A stretch of DNA of 32,339 nucleotides from Pseudomonadota bacterium (lineage in GTDB: Bacteria; Pseudomonadota; Gammaproteobacteria; Legionellales; Legionellaceae), in contig JAGVJN010000030.1 of NCBI GenBank assembly GCA_020051095.1, forward strand, positions 1 through 32,339, written 5' to 3'. The notes under the pieces are model-generated. The model was given only the letters and a program-made list of their open reading frames with translations, was not told where the DNA came from and did no database searches. The position numbers were made by a program, and so were the translations under genes. This document shows positions 16,584-24,311 of this stretch, in pieces (position 1 is the stretch's first letter; the number at the start of each line of letters is the position of its first letter).

Positions 16584-16847
16584 TTAAGGGGTTGGTCTGG
16601 GTGATTTATACCCACTATTTTCACTATTTTCAGGCTCTGTCGCCATTTTTTCTGCTTTGGTGTCGACTGCCCCTAAGTTGAGCCCTTGGGCGTCACCCTC
16701 TTCCTTGGTATCAACTGGGCTGCCTTTTTGCGTATTAAGATAGTGATCTTTAATTTGGTCCTCAGAGATTACTGGAGCTTGCTTATTATTCACCAAATTG
16801 TCGGGTTGAACATGAGCCCATCGGGATACGGGAGGTTTGTTTGCCAT
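16584..16847 (-). CDS. Small hydrophilic hypothetical protein
   Basis: The frame opens at 16868, but ATG at 16847 (MANKPPVSRWAH) has a GAGAA ribosome site 6 nt upstream, giving 87 residues. The product is polar, rich in Glu, Lys, Asn and Pro, and probably disordered: twice VDTK, ending in EPENSENSGYKSPRPTP. No domain, signal peptide or membrane segment is seen. It lies 13 bp upstream of the molybdopterin-domain-like gene on the same strand, suggesting co-transcription. It is recognisable only as a coding sequence by its spacing, ribosome site and codon pattern. Confidence 0.55.
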   Translation of the reverse strand: MANKPPVSRWAHVQPDNLVNNKQAPVISEDQIKDHYLNTQKGSPVDTKEEGDAQGLNLGAVDTKAEKMATEPENSENSGYKSPRPTP

Positions 16848-16966
16848 AACGATTCTCAATAAATCCACATAGAGTAAGTATAGCTCAATCTGGTTTATAT
16901 CGATTAAGAAGCGTTTGAAGTGTCCCCATTGGAAATATATGAAACACTTTGGAGCGGGTTAACCAA

Positions 16967-18004
16967 TCATAAACCGGTTGGACCTTGTTTGGGAACGATC
17001 GATATTGGGTTTTCATTTTTCTTTAATTTACTAATTAAAGCGATGGCAATTCCTGCGAAAATGAACAGGCCTCCTATATATTGGGAAGGTTTTGGGAGCG
17101 TGCCTAGAATAAGAAATGAAAGAAAGATAGCTGAAAACGGTACCAACGATTTACTTATGGCAACATCCGCGATGGATGAACTTTTTATTCCCCAAAATTT
17201 TATATACTGATAAAGTGCAATGACGACCCCGCCATAAAATAACATCCATTGCCATAGAAAGGGGGAAAATAAGTCGATGAAATGCGAAGGGCCAAATAAA
17301 ACCATGACAAAGATAAAAAAGAATATGACCCCAAAACCCATACTGAAGACATTAAAAACACTCTCAGGCATTGTCTTGATGGCACGAAAAATGATCACCG
17401 TATTGATAGCCCTCATTAATACGGCAACAAATATAAACATTTCTCCAATATAAGGTATGGATGAGATTCGATTATTGCTGGTTAGAACGTCTGTTGTGGT
17501 GGCGTCATTGGTCTGGCTCGACAAAAAATATGGCAGTAAAACTAACAAGGCGACACCCAGCGTCGTTAAAAATGCGGCGAAAATCGTCATTGCCGTTGGC
17601 TTATCTTTTAAATAAATCCAACCGGCTAATATATAAAAGGGTGTTTGTAAGGTAGATATCAAAATGACATTGATAATGTTGGCATACATGATGCCATAGA
17701 AAAACAAGGTGGGTATGATAAATCCATTTAAAAGGGCACCGAATAGAATAGTCGACCATTGTGTGCGGTCTAACGTGGCGGGTTTGAATGTTTTCAGGTC
17801 GCGATAGTATAAAAGGCTTAGTGTGATTAGGGCAACTAAGCTGCTTGCAAATAAGACATTGCAAAAAGAAATGGGGTTATTTCCATTGATGAGATGTTGA
17901 TTGCCAACGTCAATCAGCTTTGCGATGGTTGGGTTTCCTGCACTGGTGATGATGGCGCTTAGGAGAAGCAATAGCATCCCGGTGAGTCGTTTAGAAACGC
18001 GCAT
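16967..18004 (-). CDS. EamA/DMT-superfamily permease
   Basis: The 345-residue integral inner-membrane protein has about ten hydrophobic helices in two EamA-type halves. Examples are LTGMLLLLLSAIITSAG (helix 1), FCNVLFASSLVALITLSLLY (2), ILISTLQTPFYILAGWIYL (about 4), then in the second half MFIFVAVLMRAINTVIIF and SIADVAISKSLVPFSAIFLSFLIL with the characteristic P in the ninth helix. The C-terminus is basic, after the last helix (IALISKLKKNE). DMT carriers export or import metabolites such as amino acids, nucleotide sugars or drugs; the substrate cannot be predicted here. The gene is transcribed away from the GT-C glycosyltransferase gene, with 240 bp between their starts. Confidence 0.85.
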   Translation of the reverse strand: MRVSKRLTGMLLLLLSAIITSAGNPTIAKLIDVGNQHLINGNNPISFCNVLFASSLVALITLSLLYYRDLKTFKPATLDRTQWSTILFGALLNGFIIPTLFFYGIMYANIINVILISTLQTPFYILAGWIYLKDKPTAMTIFAAFLTTLGVALLVLLPYFLSSQTNDATTTDVLTSNNRISSIPYIGEMFIFVAVLMRAINTVIIFRAIKTMPESVFNVFSMGFGVIFFFIFVMVLFGPSHFIDLFSPFLWQWMLFYGGVVIALYQYIKFWGIKSSSIADVAISKSLVPFSAIFLSFLILGTLPKPSQYIGGLFIFAGIAIALISKLKKNENPISIVPKQGPTGL

Positions 18005-18244
18005 AGGGCCTCATTGGTTAGCAAATAATGAATAATTTATTTTAATTTAGCATTGAATGGAGATTAATCGCTAGTCCTGAGGGCTTATAACATTGAGTGA
18101 ACTTGAGCATAACTCGGGCACGCAAACGCAAACGTGTACGTTCACGAAAAACATTCGCACTCGTGAGTATATTCTGGATATCATAATATTTTTATATATG
18201 GTATTTTTGAACGAACCCTGCATGGCAGATAACAACCGAAAGAC

Positions 18245-19777
18245 ATGTTACGTTATCAATCAATTATATTTTTGGGATTACTGTTTGCCTATTTATTCTT
18301 TGGTCAACTCATTGCTGCCTGGCCTTTTACCATGGATGATAGCTTTATTAGCTTAACTTATGCCAAGAACTGGGTTGAACATGGCAGTATCGCTTGGAAT
18401 AACGGAACATTATTGGTTGAAGGCTATTCCAATTTTTCTTATGTGATCCTTGCTGCATTAGCCCTGAAGGTGGGTTTAGATGCAGTAATTGTTTTAAAGC
18501 TTGTGAGCATAGCACTATTTGCGGTGACGCTGTGGTTTCTTTATCGTTTAAGCAGATTATGGGTAACCGCTCACTATGCATTCATTCCTTGTTTATGGTT
18601 GCTTTGTTATAAAGGCCAAATATTATGGACAGTCAGTGGCCTTGAAACCAGTGCATTTCAATGCCTTCTCATGCTTAGCACCTATTATGTACTTCGTGGA
18701 TTAGGTTATAAGGCAGTGAGCTACCCATTCCGATATGAAACCCATCGACCGATTAATTTTAAAGCATTTTTTCTTTGTGGCTTTTATTTAAGCCTAGCAG
18801 GGCTAACGCGGCCGGAAACCCCAGCTATTATGCTAGCCATGCTGCTCATCCTATGTGTCTTTTATGGTGATTTTCACATGGAGAAAAAGCGCTTTTTTCA
18901 AGCGATGGGTATCGTGCTTCTGGTGATTAGTTTGGTCTATGTGCCCTATTTTTTATGGCGATGGCATTACTATGGGCGTTTTTTTCCCAATTCGGTGTAT
19001 TGCAAGTGGCTCGTTCAGGATAGCAAAGGGGTACTGGATGGGCAGTATCTTGCCTTAATTTGGCCGTTGGTGCTAGTGGCCTTGCCCTATTTGTTTTCTG
19101 AAAAAGACAAGAAAACACTCTTTTTAATAAGCCCAAGTATCCTTTATCTGGTTTTACTCTATGACGCCGATATCATTTCTGGCTTTGATAACCGCCTATT
19201 TTTACCCGCTTTTTGCTTACTCTTACCCTTGCCAGCATTGGGTCTTATCAAACTCAGTCAATATCTGATGCAAAATGAACGTTATACACGTATATCGGTG
19301 TATCTGGGTAGCTTCATCGTTGGCCTATTTCTTCTCCCTAATTACAGCCTAAAAAGTTACCATGAATATGCCAAGTCCAGTTTAAAGAGTATTGATTATC
19401 GGCTCAAATTGGTGAGCTGGTTAAAGCCCCATTTAAAAGCCAATGAGACGATGGTTATTGCCGATTCAGGTTTTATTCCTTATGTCTTGGATGTGAATGT
19501 GATCGATTCTTACTGTTTGAACAATCCATGGATGACACAAGCGCCTATCCATTATTCTTATCCGAAATTTGTTGATTGGGTGATAGATAAGCAAAAGCCT
19601 GAATGGATTATTATAAGCATCTGGGAAAATAACACCCGAGGTTATATTGAACCGGCGGCCCGACATTTTCTAACCAATCAGCGCTTTTTCAATCGATATC
19701 ACTTGGTTCATACTGTCTCATCAAGGATAAATAGCAACGCCTATCAGTATCAAATATATGGGCGAAAAAATGGATAG
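18245..19777 (+). CDS. GT-C fold membrane glycosyltransferase (LphB/ArnT-like)
   Basis: The 510-residue polytopic membrane protein has about eleven hydrophobic segments in the first 350 residues and a soluble C-terminal part. After helix 1 the first extracytoplasmic loop holds M30-D-D-S-F-I-S-L-T-Y-A, then VEHGSIAWNNG and VEGYSNFSYV. This is the Asp-containing first loop of GT-C enzymes that use polyprenyl-phosphate sugars, and it follows the pattern of Legionella LphB-type and mycobacterial arabinosyltransferase-like proteins. LTRPETP near residue 180 is a further conserved GT-C patch. Expected role: transfer of a sugar onto lipopolysaccharide, a glycan or protein on the periplasmic side. 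ATG 18245 has no strong ribosome site; the first helix requires a start about here. An epimerase gene follows at 19937 on the same strand. Confidence 0.8.
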   Translation: MLRYQSIIFLGLLFAYLFFGQLIAAWPFTMDDSFISLTYAKNWVEHGSIAWNNGTLLVEGYSNFSYVILAALALKVGLDAVIVLKLVSIALFAVTLWFLYRLSRLWVTAHYAFIPCLWLLCYKGQILWTVSGLETSAFQCLLMLSTYYVLRGLGYKAVSYPFRYETHRPINFKAFFLCGFYLSLAGLTRPETPAIMLAMLLILCVFYGDFHMEKKRFFQAMGIVLLVISLVYVPYFLWRWHYYGRFFPNSVYCKWLVQDSKGVLDGQYLALIWPLVLVALPYLFSEKDKKTLFLISPSILYLVLLYDADIISGFDNRLFLPAFCLLLPLPALGLIKLSQYLMQNERYTRISVYLGSFIVGLFLLPNYSLKSYHEYAKSSLKSIDYRLKLVSWLKPHLKANETMVIADSGFIPYVLDVNVIDSYCLNNPWMTQAPIHYSYPKFVDWVIDKQKPEWIIISIWENNTRGYIEPAARHFLTNQRFFNRYHLVHTVSSRINSNAYQYQIYGRKNG

Positions 19778-19854
19778 CATAAGCATTTCAGGCACTTGGT
19801 GCCACACATCAGGATATAACTTTGTTACAAAAACCCCTCTCCCGCGCTTCGGGC

Positions 19855-19882
19855 ACCCTCTCCCCATTTCCGGGGAGAGGGT
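19855..19882. repeat. GC-rich 11-bp perfect hairpin repeat
   Basis: ACCCTCTCCCC (19855-19865) and GGGGAGAGGGT (19872-19882) are exact inverted arms around a 6-nt loop, preceded by a related half-copy (CCCCTCTCCCGCG at 19834). It lies between the GT-C gene and the epimerase gene. No T-run follows, so it looks like a dispersed palindromic repeat that may weaken read-through rather than a standard terminator. Confidence 0.65.
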
Positions 19883-19936
19883 AAATTGAGGGAAGTTATT
19901 TAGAAGTCATGTAGTATTAAAAAGTAATTTGGGTAT

Positions 19937-20869
19937 ATGTATACTTATCAGCAATTTCAGCTAGGCAAACATCACTTAGTGCGGTTCTATGAGGAATGCA
20001 TTGGAAATGAATTGACATTATGTCTCACCAAAGGCGGGACATGGACGCGGTTGATGATAAATGGTCAGTCTATTATCGATGGCTATCAAACAGAAGCTGA
20101 ACTTGATGAATTGCCAGCGGCAAAAAATGTTTTTTTATTTCCCTTTGTTAACCGTTTAAAAGATGGGCGTTTATCCTGGCAGGGGCAAACGTATGATTGG
20201 CCCATCAATGATGCTTGTTACCACCATGCTATTCATGGGTTTGGTATGCATCTGCCCATGCAGTGGACGATTCAATCATTGTCCCCTTTGGTGTTTGATA
20301 TATATACACACTATCCGGGTCACTATCCTTATTATCCCTTTGCATTTGAATTTTGCGCTACCCATCAGTTGGGAGATTTTGGTGAATTGCGGGTAATCAT
20401 GCAGGTTAAAAATGTGGCTAAGACCTCATTCCCTTTTGCCATGGGGTTTCATCCCTATTTTCAGATAGCCAGTTCAATTGATGAATGCTATCTAGATATC
20501 CCGCCAGTGGACAAATTGGAGTTGGATCATCGCATGATGCCAACAGAGAACGTTGTGGCCATCCAGGAAACAAAACATCAGTCACTTAGCAAAACAACTT
20601 ATGATGATTGCTTTCAAGTTAAACAGCTTAATAGCATCGCTCATACCCGATTATCCAATCCAACCAATGAGCTGATTATATGGCAACAAGTGGGTGCTTA
20701 TGGGTTAAATTATCTACAAATATATACGCCGCCTCCTAGAAAAAGTATTGCCCTCGAGCCAATGACCAGTGCCGTTGACGGTCTTAATAATCGTATGGGT
20801 GCCTGGATATTAAAGCCAGGCGAAAGACGCGATGTTTCATGGGGCGTTATTGTCCCATTATCGAAGTGA
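19937..20869 (+). CDS. Aldose 1-epimerase (mutarotase) family protein
   Basis: The 310-residue cytosolic beta-sandwich enzyme family interconverts the alpha and beta anomers of aldoses, or hexose-6-phosphates in some members. Conserved landmarks are FPFVNRLKDGRLSWQG (68-83) with the sugar-binding Asn/Arg, HHAIHG (96-101) with His100, M-G-F-H172-P-Y-F, and ALE274-PMTSAVDGLN with the catalytic general base Glu274. Both catalytic-type residues (His172 and Glu274) are therefore present. Length is normal. No signal peptide. ATG 19937 has a poor ribosome site (GGG 7 nt upstream region). It lies 159 bp after the GT-C gene on the same strand with a palindromic repeat between, so linkage in one transcript is possible but not certain. 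Confidence 0.88.
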   Translation: MYTYQQFQLGKHHLVRFYEECIGNELTLCLTKGGTWTRLMINGQSIIDGYQTEAELDELPAAKNVFLFPFVNRLKDGRLSWQGQTYDWPINDACYHHAIHGFGMHLPMQWTIQSLSPLVFDIYTHYPGHYPYYPFAFEFCATHQLGDFGELRVIMQVKNVAKTSFPFAMGFHPYFQIASSIDECYLDIPPVDKLELDHRMMPTENVVAIQETKHQSLSKTTYDDCFQVKQLNSIAHTRLSNPTNELIIWQQVGAYGLNYLQIYTPPPRKSIALEPMTSAVDGLNNRMGAWILKPGERRDVSWGVIVPLSK

Positions 20870-20879
20870 TGGGACGATA

Positions 20880-21637
20880 TTAATGGGTGGGTGAATGATT
20901 ACTCAGTGGCTTCGTTTGATGACTCTGAATCAGTGCATCGAGTTCTGCAAGCACATTCGTTAATTGGGGTCTTGCATCCACTTTTTCATTCGTCATTGAT
21001 TTTAAGAGTCTTAGCAATGCTTGTTGATGTTCAACCGATAAGTCATCCATATCTTGAAATATGGATTCAAACGCATAATGACCATCAAGGTGGCCGGTAT
21101 ATCGATTTAACATACAATCAAAGCATTGAGAATCATAACTATGGGACGTTTGTTTGCTGTCTTGTTTGTTCAAACTTTTAAAATAGTTCACACAGGTTCC
21201 TTGGCGTGCAAATGTTTTATGCCTTTAATCAATTGAAATTCTTCTAATACTTTGCGAGGGGTGTTGCTGCCACTTAGATCGTATATTTTAGCCTTGCGCT
21301 TTTTGTCAGCTTCCTTTTTCTGAAAGATAAGATTGCCATCTTGGTCATATTTCAATACCCCGCGTACTTTATGAACGCTAGAGAATCCCCCTTTGCCAAG
21401 CGTTGAGAGTGAAATGACTTCAAATACAAATTCTTTGGGATTGCTCGCTTTGGGTCTACGAACAATGGTGTCTGCTACTTGGTATTCTTGATCACGAATT
21501 TTAAAATGTTCGCCAGCTTCAAGGCAGTTTTCAGTGTCACTGAACAGCCTCAGAAAGCGCTTAAGTATCGCTAGGTCATCTTTGCTAATGTTCGAATTGA
21601 CATGAATGACTTTCAAACTGCCCTCCAGAAGGCACAT
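20880..21637 (-). pseudogene. Remnant of a eukaryotic-like Ser/Thr protein kinase, catalytic core deleted
   Basis: Two minus-strand frames overlap by 4 bp at 21188-21191. The first (21188-21637, 149 codons) has about 70 N-terminal residues, then the kinase glycine loop TLGKGGFSSVHKV (79-91), beta-strand Lys candidates and RKVLEEFQLIKGIKHLH, which resembles helix C and the next strand; it stops there. The second (20880-21191, GTG start, 103 codons) reads like the end of a kinase domain: HQQALLRLLKSMTNEKVDARPQLTNVL fits the final helices with the conserved Arg. The catalytic loop (HRD), the DFG and the APE segment are missing and the frame shifts, so an internal deletion is the simplest explanation. 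Legionella LegK kinases are related in type. A short surviving N-lobe protein cannot be excluded, but it could not phosphorylate. Confidence 0.62.
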
Positions 21638-21702
21638 AAAAAGGGTAAAATTTTAACAAATCTACCTTAAGGAGTATTAAGTTCTCATATCATAAAATGA
21701 AG

Positions 21703-21886
21703 AATCTTTGTACCGGAAAAAAAGCATTACAGCAGTTGTTGCTATGCTCTGGGTAGCAATGACAGCAAGATAAATTTATACCTGGTAGAAGGAATCGGCT
21801 TCGCCGATGCTTCCCGTATTCCGGCCAAAGGCCTTCATAGGGGCTACTTTTAAATGTAGCCCGCATGCAACAAAGTGGAATGCGGG
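21703..21886. repeat. Cluster of palindromic repeats with a CTTTGTACCGGA end
   Basis: AATCTTTGTACCGGA at 21703-21717 is identical to 28693-28707 and matches the inverted end of the element at 11411-11495; the opposite end was not found. It is followed by hairpins: TTGCTA/TAGCAA near 21740-21760, ATCGGC-TTC-GCCGAT (21794-21808), GGGCTAC/GTAGCCC (21841-21862) and CCCGCAT/ATGCGGG (to 21886), the last two sharing an arm. This fills the gap between the kinase remnant and the thioesterase gene; no coding sequence was seen. Confidence 0.55.
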
Positions 21887-21934
21887 AACTACAACTAAAC
21901 ATAGCAAGGTGTCTGGCACTAAAGAGACGAATCG

Positions 21935-22381
21935 CTAGACACGTTGCTTGGGTATATAGATATTAAATGTGCCCGTTGCCAAGGCATACAAGGTATTCTC
22001 ATCGTTTGCTTGATACAGTTCAGCGACGACTGAACTCAGTGATTTGCCTTTATGGACCACGCGAGCTTCAGCATAAATGACATCACCCAACTTGACGGGC
22101 TTAAAGTATTTTACCCCCAAATCGACCGTGGAGCATAACGCCTCGCGTTGTAACTGGGTAAAGACGGCGCAGCCACAGGAAAAATCAAGAAAGCCAGAAA
22201 TAACACCACCATGTACGGCCATACTGGGGGAAAGATGGGCCTCTCGTATGATTAATTTTGTTTTGGCATAGCCTGCATTGATGTCATACTTTTCAATACG
22301 ATAACCAAGCCACTCCCCGTATTTATCATTTAAGGGGGGTGAAACGCCTTTAAGCTCTTTTAGAAATTCAAAAAAATTCAT
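21935..22381 (-). CDS. PaaI-family hotdog thioesterase
   Basis: The 148-residue single-domain hotdog protein belongs to the acyl-CoA thioesterase superfamily, which hydrolyses acyl- or aryl-CoA in the cytosol. The signature M-A-V-H57-G-G-V-I-S-G-F-L-D66 is the active-site loop and central helix (HGG and Asp). STVDLGVKYFKPVKLGD, the following strand pair, is also typical, as is the late ALATGTFNIY strand. Length is normal for PaaI/YbgC-like proteins. ATG 22381 is preceded by GGAGGG. It lies 30 bp downstream of the large unknown gene at 22412 on the same strand, so the two may form an operon. The natural CoA ester cannot be predicted. Confidence 0.88.
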   Translation of the reverse strand: MNFFEFLKELKGVSPPLNDKYGEWLGYRIEKYDINAGYAKTKLIIREAHLSPSMAVHGGVISGFLDFSCGCAVFTQLQREALCSTVDLGVKYFKPVKLGDVIYAEARVVHKGKSLSSVVAELYQANDENTLYALATGTFNIYIPKQRV

Positions 22382-22411
22382 TTTCCCTCCAAGGTCATGT
22401 TCTATATCTGT

Positions 22412-24031
22412 TCAAATTAAAGGATAGCTAGTTGCGGCATTTTCAATATGTTGTTCTTGCCTGGGTGCTTGGTGAGTCAAGCGGTAGACAGTTCGAAGGT
22501 GATCAATTGTTTCATCGATACGATCCAGGTTAGACTGCGTTAATTGAAAAACCAATGCTAAAAATTGTTGGGGCAAGTTATTTCTGCTAAAAAATTGGGG
22601 CGATGAATCTTTTGTTACCAACAATGCTTGTTGTTGATTAAATTCATGCAGGGCTTCAAAAAATGCGATTTTCTCAAGGTGAATCGGATAATCTTTGTTA
22701 GGCAATAAATCATTTTTTTCCAGTGCTGAAACCCTTAGTTTATGGGTACTTATCAATTTCATTAAAGTCAAAATCGCTGAAGCGGTTTTGCTCGTTGGTT
22801 GAGCATCAACCAAATTACCCCTATCATTCAGCTTGCAATGGATAGTCGATGCAATCCCATCGAGGTAACTGACTATTTCGGGATAGTAGTGAAACAAATG
22901 GTTTAGGACCGAGTTCACTAACAAGGGTGACTTTGCAATCACTGATTTGGGCATTGCAATCATGGTACCTGCTTTTTTAATTAAACCATCGATTCGTGTG
23001 CCAACTAAATCAACTAGCTTTTCTTCATCGACATGGACTTTTTGATTTAATAAGCTTGCTTGTTTCTGATATTCCTTAAACTGTTCAACCACAGATTGGT
23101 AAATGGGCAAGGGCTTCAATTTTTCGATTAACTCAATATGGTGGCTGACCATTTCTTTAAAGACAAGCTCATAGTCAGAAGTAAGCTGATATTTATTTGA
23201 TTGAGGTTGACAGTCAATGCCAGAGTCACTCTGGTATCTTTGAATAAATTTAATCAGCATGTCCTTAATCGGGGAGTCTTTATGGAACATGGGTCTTTTG
23301 GCCAATAAAAAGATGGACTCAATTTTTTGCCAAAGCGCTTGGGTCGATAAGGTTTTTCCCTTGGCATCACCAATGTCATTTTTCCTCTCGAGCCAAACAA
23401 CATCCCCAAAATAGGCTTGCCACTTTTGATTGATAAGCGCTTTGTTTGTATAGCGAGAAGACAAGTAGTTCTCATAGTCAGCTTTGGTCTGATAGAGAAT
23501 GGCGACTAAGCTAAGTCGCTGCGCAATTGCTCGGCTTTTAACGCGCTTTAATTCGCTCAGTCTAAGATTATAGTTAAGTTGATCGTCGCCGTTTTCCAAC
23601 ACGATTTTATTATGCCATTGCACCATTTCTATGCGGCAGGACTCATAATCTGCTTGGTTTTTTTGATATACCCCTAAAAACTCTTTGCGCTGAAGAAAGA
23701 GGGTTAAGGCTTGGTATTCTTTTTCAAATAACAATAAAATAGGAAGCGGTGAATTTGAGCGGCTCAACGAATTGATTAGGGTTCCTAAGCGTGATAACTG
23801 CGAGTTGAGTTGTTGATATAAAGGCAAATGATGATGGGAAAACAGTTCTGAAGATAAAAAACGACGAGACGTGTAGGTTGATGATGCCTCTTTATTGACT
23901 TGTCCTAACAGGGTGCGTGTGTTATTTTTTAACGTTGATTCAAGATCCTGACAGGCGTTGGTCAAATCAAAGCCGATTAACGATTCCCAAAAAGTGGGGG
24001 AGTCATTGAAATCTTCTCCCAATGGATCCAT
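22412..24031 (-). CDS. Large helical protein of unknown function
   Basis: The 539-residue protein has no signal peptide, membrane segment or recognised domain. It is predominantly alpha-helical and rich in Leu, Gln, Lys and Tyr, with amphipathic stretches such as DDQLNYNLRLSELKRVKSRA and VVEQFKEYQKQASLLNQKVH. One moderately hydrophobic patch occurs around 370-400. The C-terminus is polar (RQEQHIENAATSYPLI). ATG 24031 has AAGGGA 7 nt upstream. It diverges from the DXD glycosyltransferase gene with 280 bp between starts, and a 17-bp inverted repeat (GTTGAA/TTCAAC, 24154-24170) lies in that gap. Neighbourhood and composition suit an effector, but no direct evidence was found. The thioesterase gene follows in the same direction. 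Confidence 0.65.
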   Translation of the reverse strand: MDPLGEDFNDSPTFWESLIGFDLTNACQDLESTLKNNTRTLLGQVNKEASSTYTSRRFLSSELFSHHHLPLYQQLNSQLSRLGTLINSLSRSNSPLPILLLFEKEYQALTLFLQRKEFLGVYQKNQADYESCRIEMVQWHNKIVLENGDDQLNYNLRLSELKRVKSRAIAQRLSLVAILYQTKADYENYLSSRYTNKALINQKWQAYFGDVVWLERKNDIGDAKGKTLSTQALWQKIESIFLLAKRPMFHKDSPIKDMLIKFIQRYQSDSGIDCQPQSNKYQLTSDYELVFKEMVSHHIELIEKLKPLPIYQSVVEQFKEYQKQASLLNQKVHVDEEKLVDLVGTRIDGLIKKAGTMIAMPKSVIAKSPLLVNSVLNHLFHYYPEIVSYLDGIASTIHCKLNDRGNLVDAQPTSKTASAILTLMKLISTHKLRVSALEKNDLLPNKDYPIHLEKIAFFEALHEFNQQQALLVTKDSSPQFFSRNNLPQQFLALVFQLTQSNLDRIDETIDHLRTVYRLTHQAPRQEQHIENAATSYPLI

Positions 24032-24189
24032 GATAGTTCCCTTTGCGTCATTGCTCTAATACCCAAAACCCTTATATCAGCGTATGTCGATTCATTTCTA
24101 TATTCAAGAGTAATCAATTCAGTGATAAATTGCTACACTTTCGCCCAATCCTGGTTGAAAATTATTCAACAACATGAGTCATAGCAAGG

Positions 24190-24218
24190 TTGACAAAAAA
24201 ATGACCTTAAAATATAAT
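24190..24218 (+). promoter_or_regulatory. Consensus sigma-70 promoter of the DXD glycosyltransferase gene
   Basis: TTGACA at 24190-24195 and TATAAT at 24213-24218 match both consensus hexamers exactly, with a 17-bp spacer. Transcription should start near 24225, leaving a leader of about 85 nt before ATG 24312. An inverted repeat at 24154-24170 lies just upstream and could be an operator. Confidence 0.85.
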
Positions 24219-24311
24219 AGTTGGTCACAAAAAGACTGAGTCTGCCGATCGGTGGTCCTTACTTTGTGGGGGGGCCCAAGGCAAATCCAATCATGTCAGG
24301 AGTTTTAAACA

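Noticed and set aside
18093..18356. 87-codon plus-strand ORF before the GT-C gene
   Set aside because: Its second half overlaps the first helix of the GT-C gene in another frame, and it has no domain or ribosome site.
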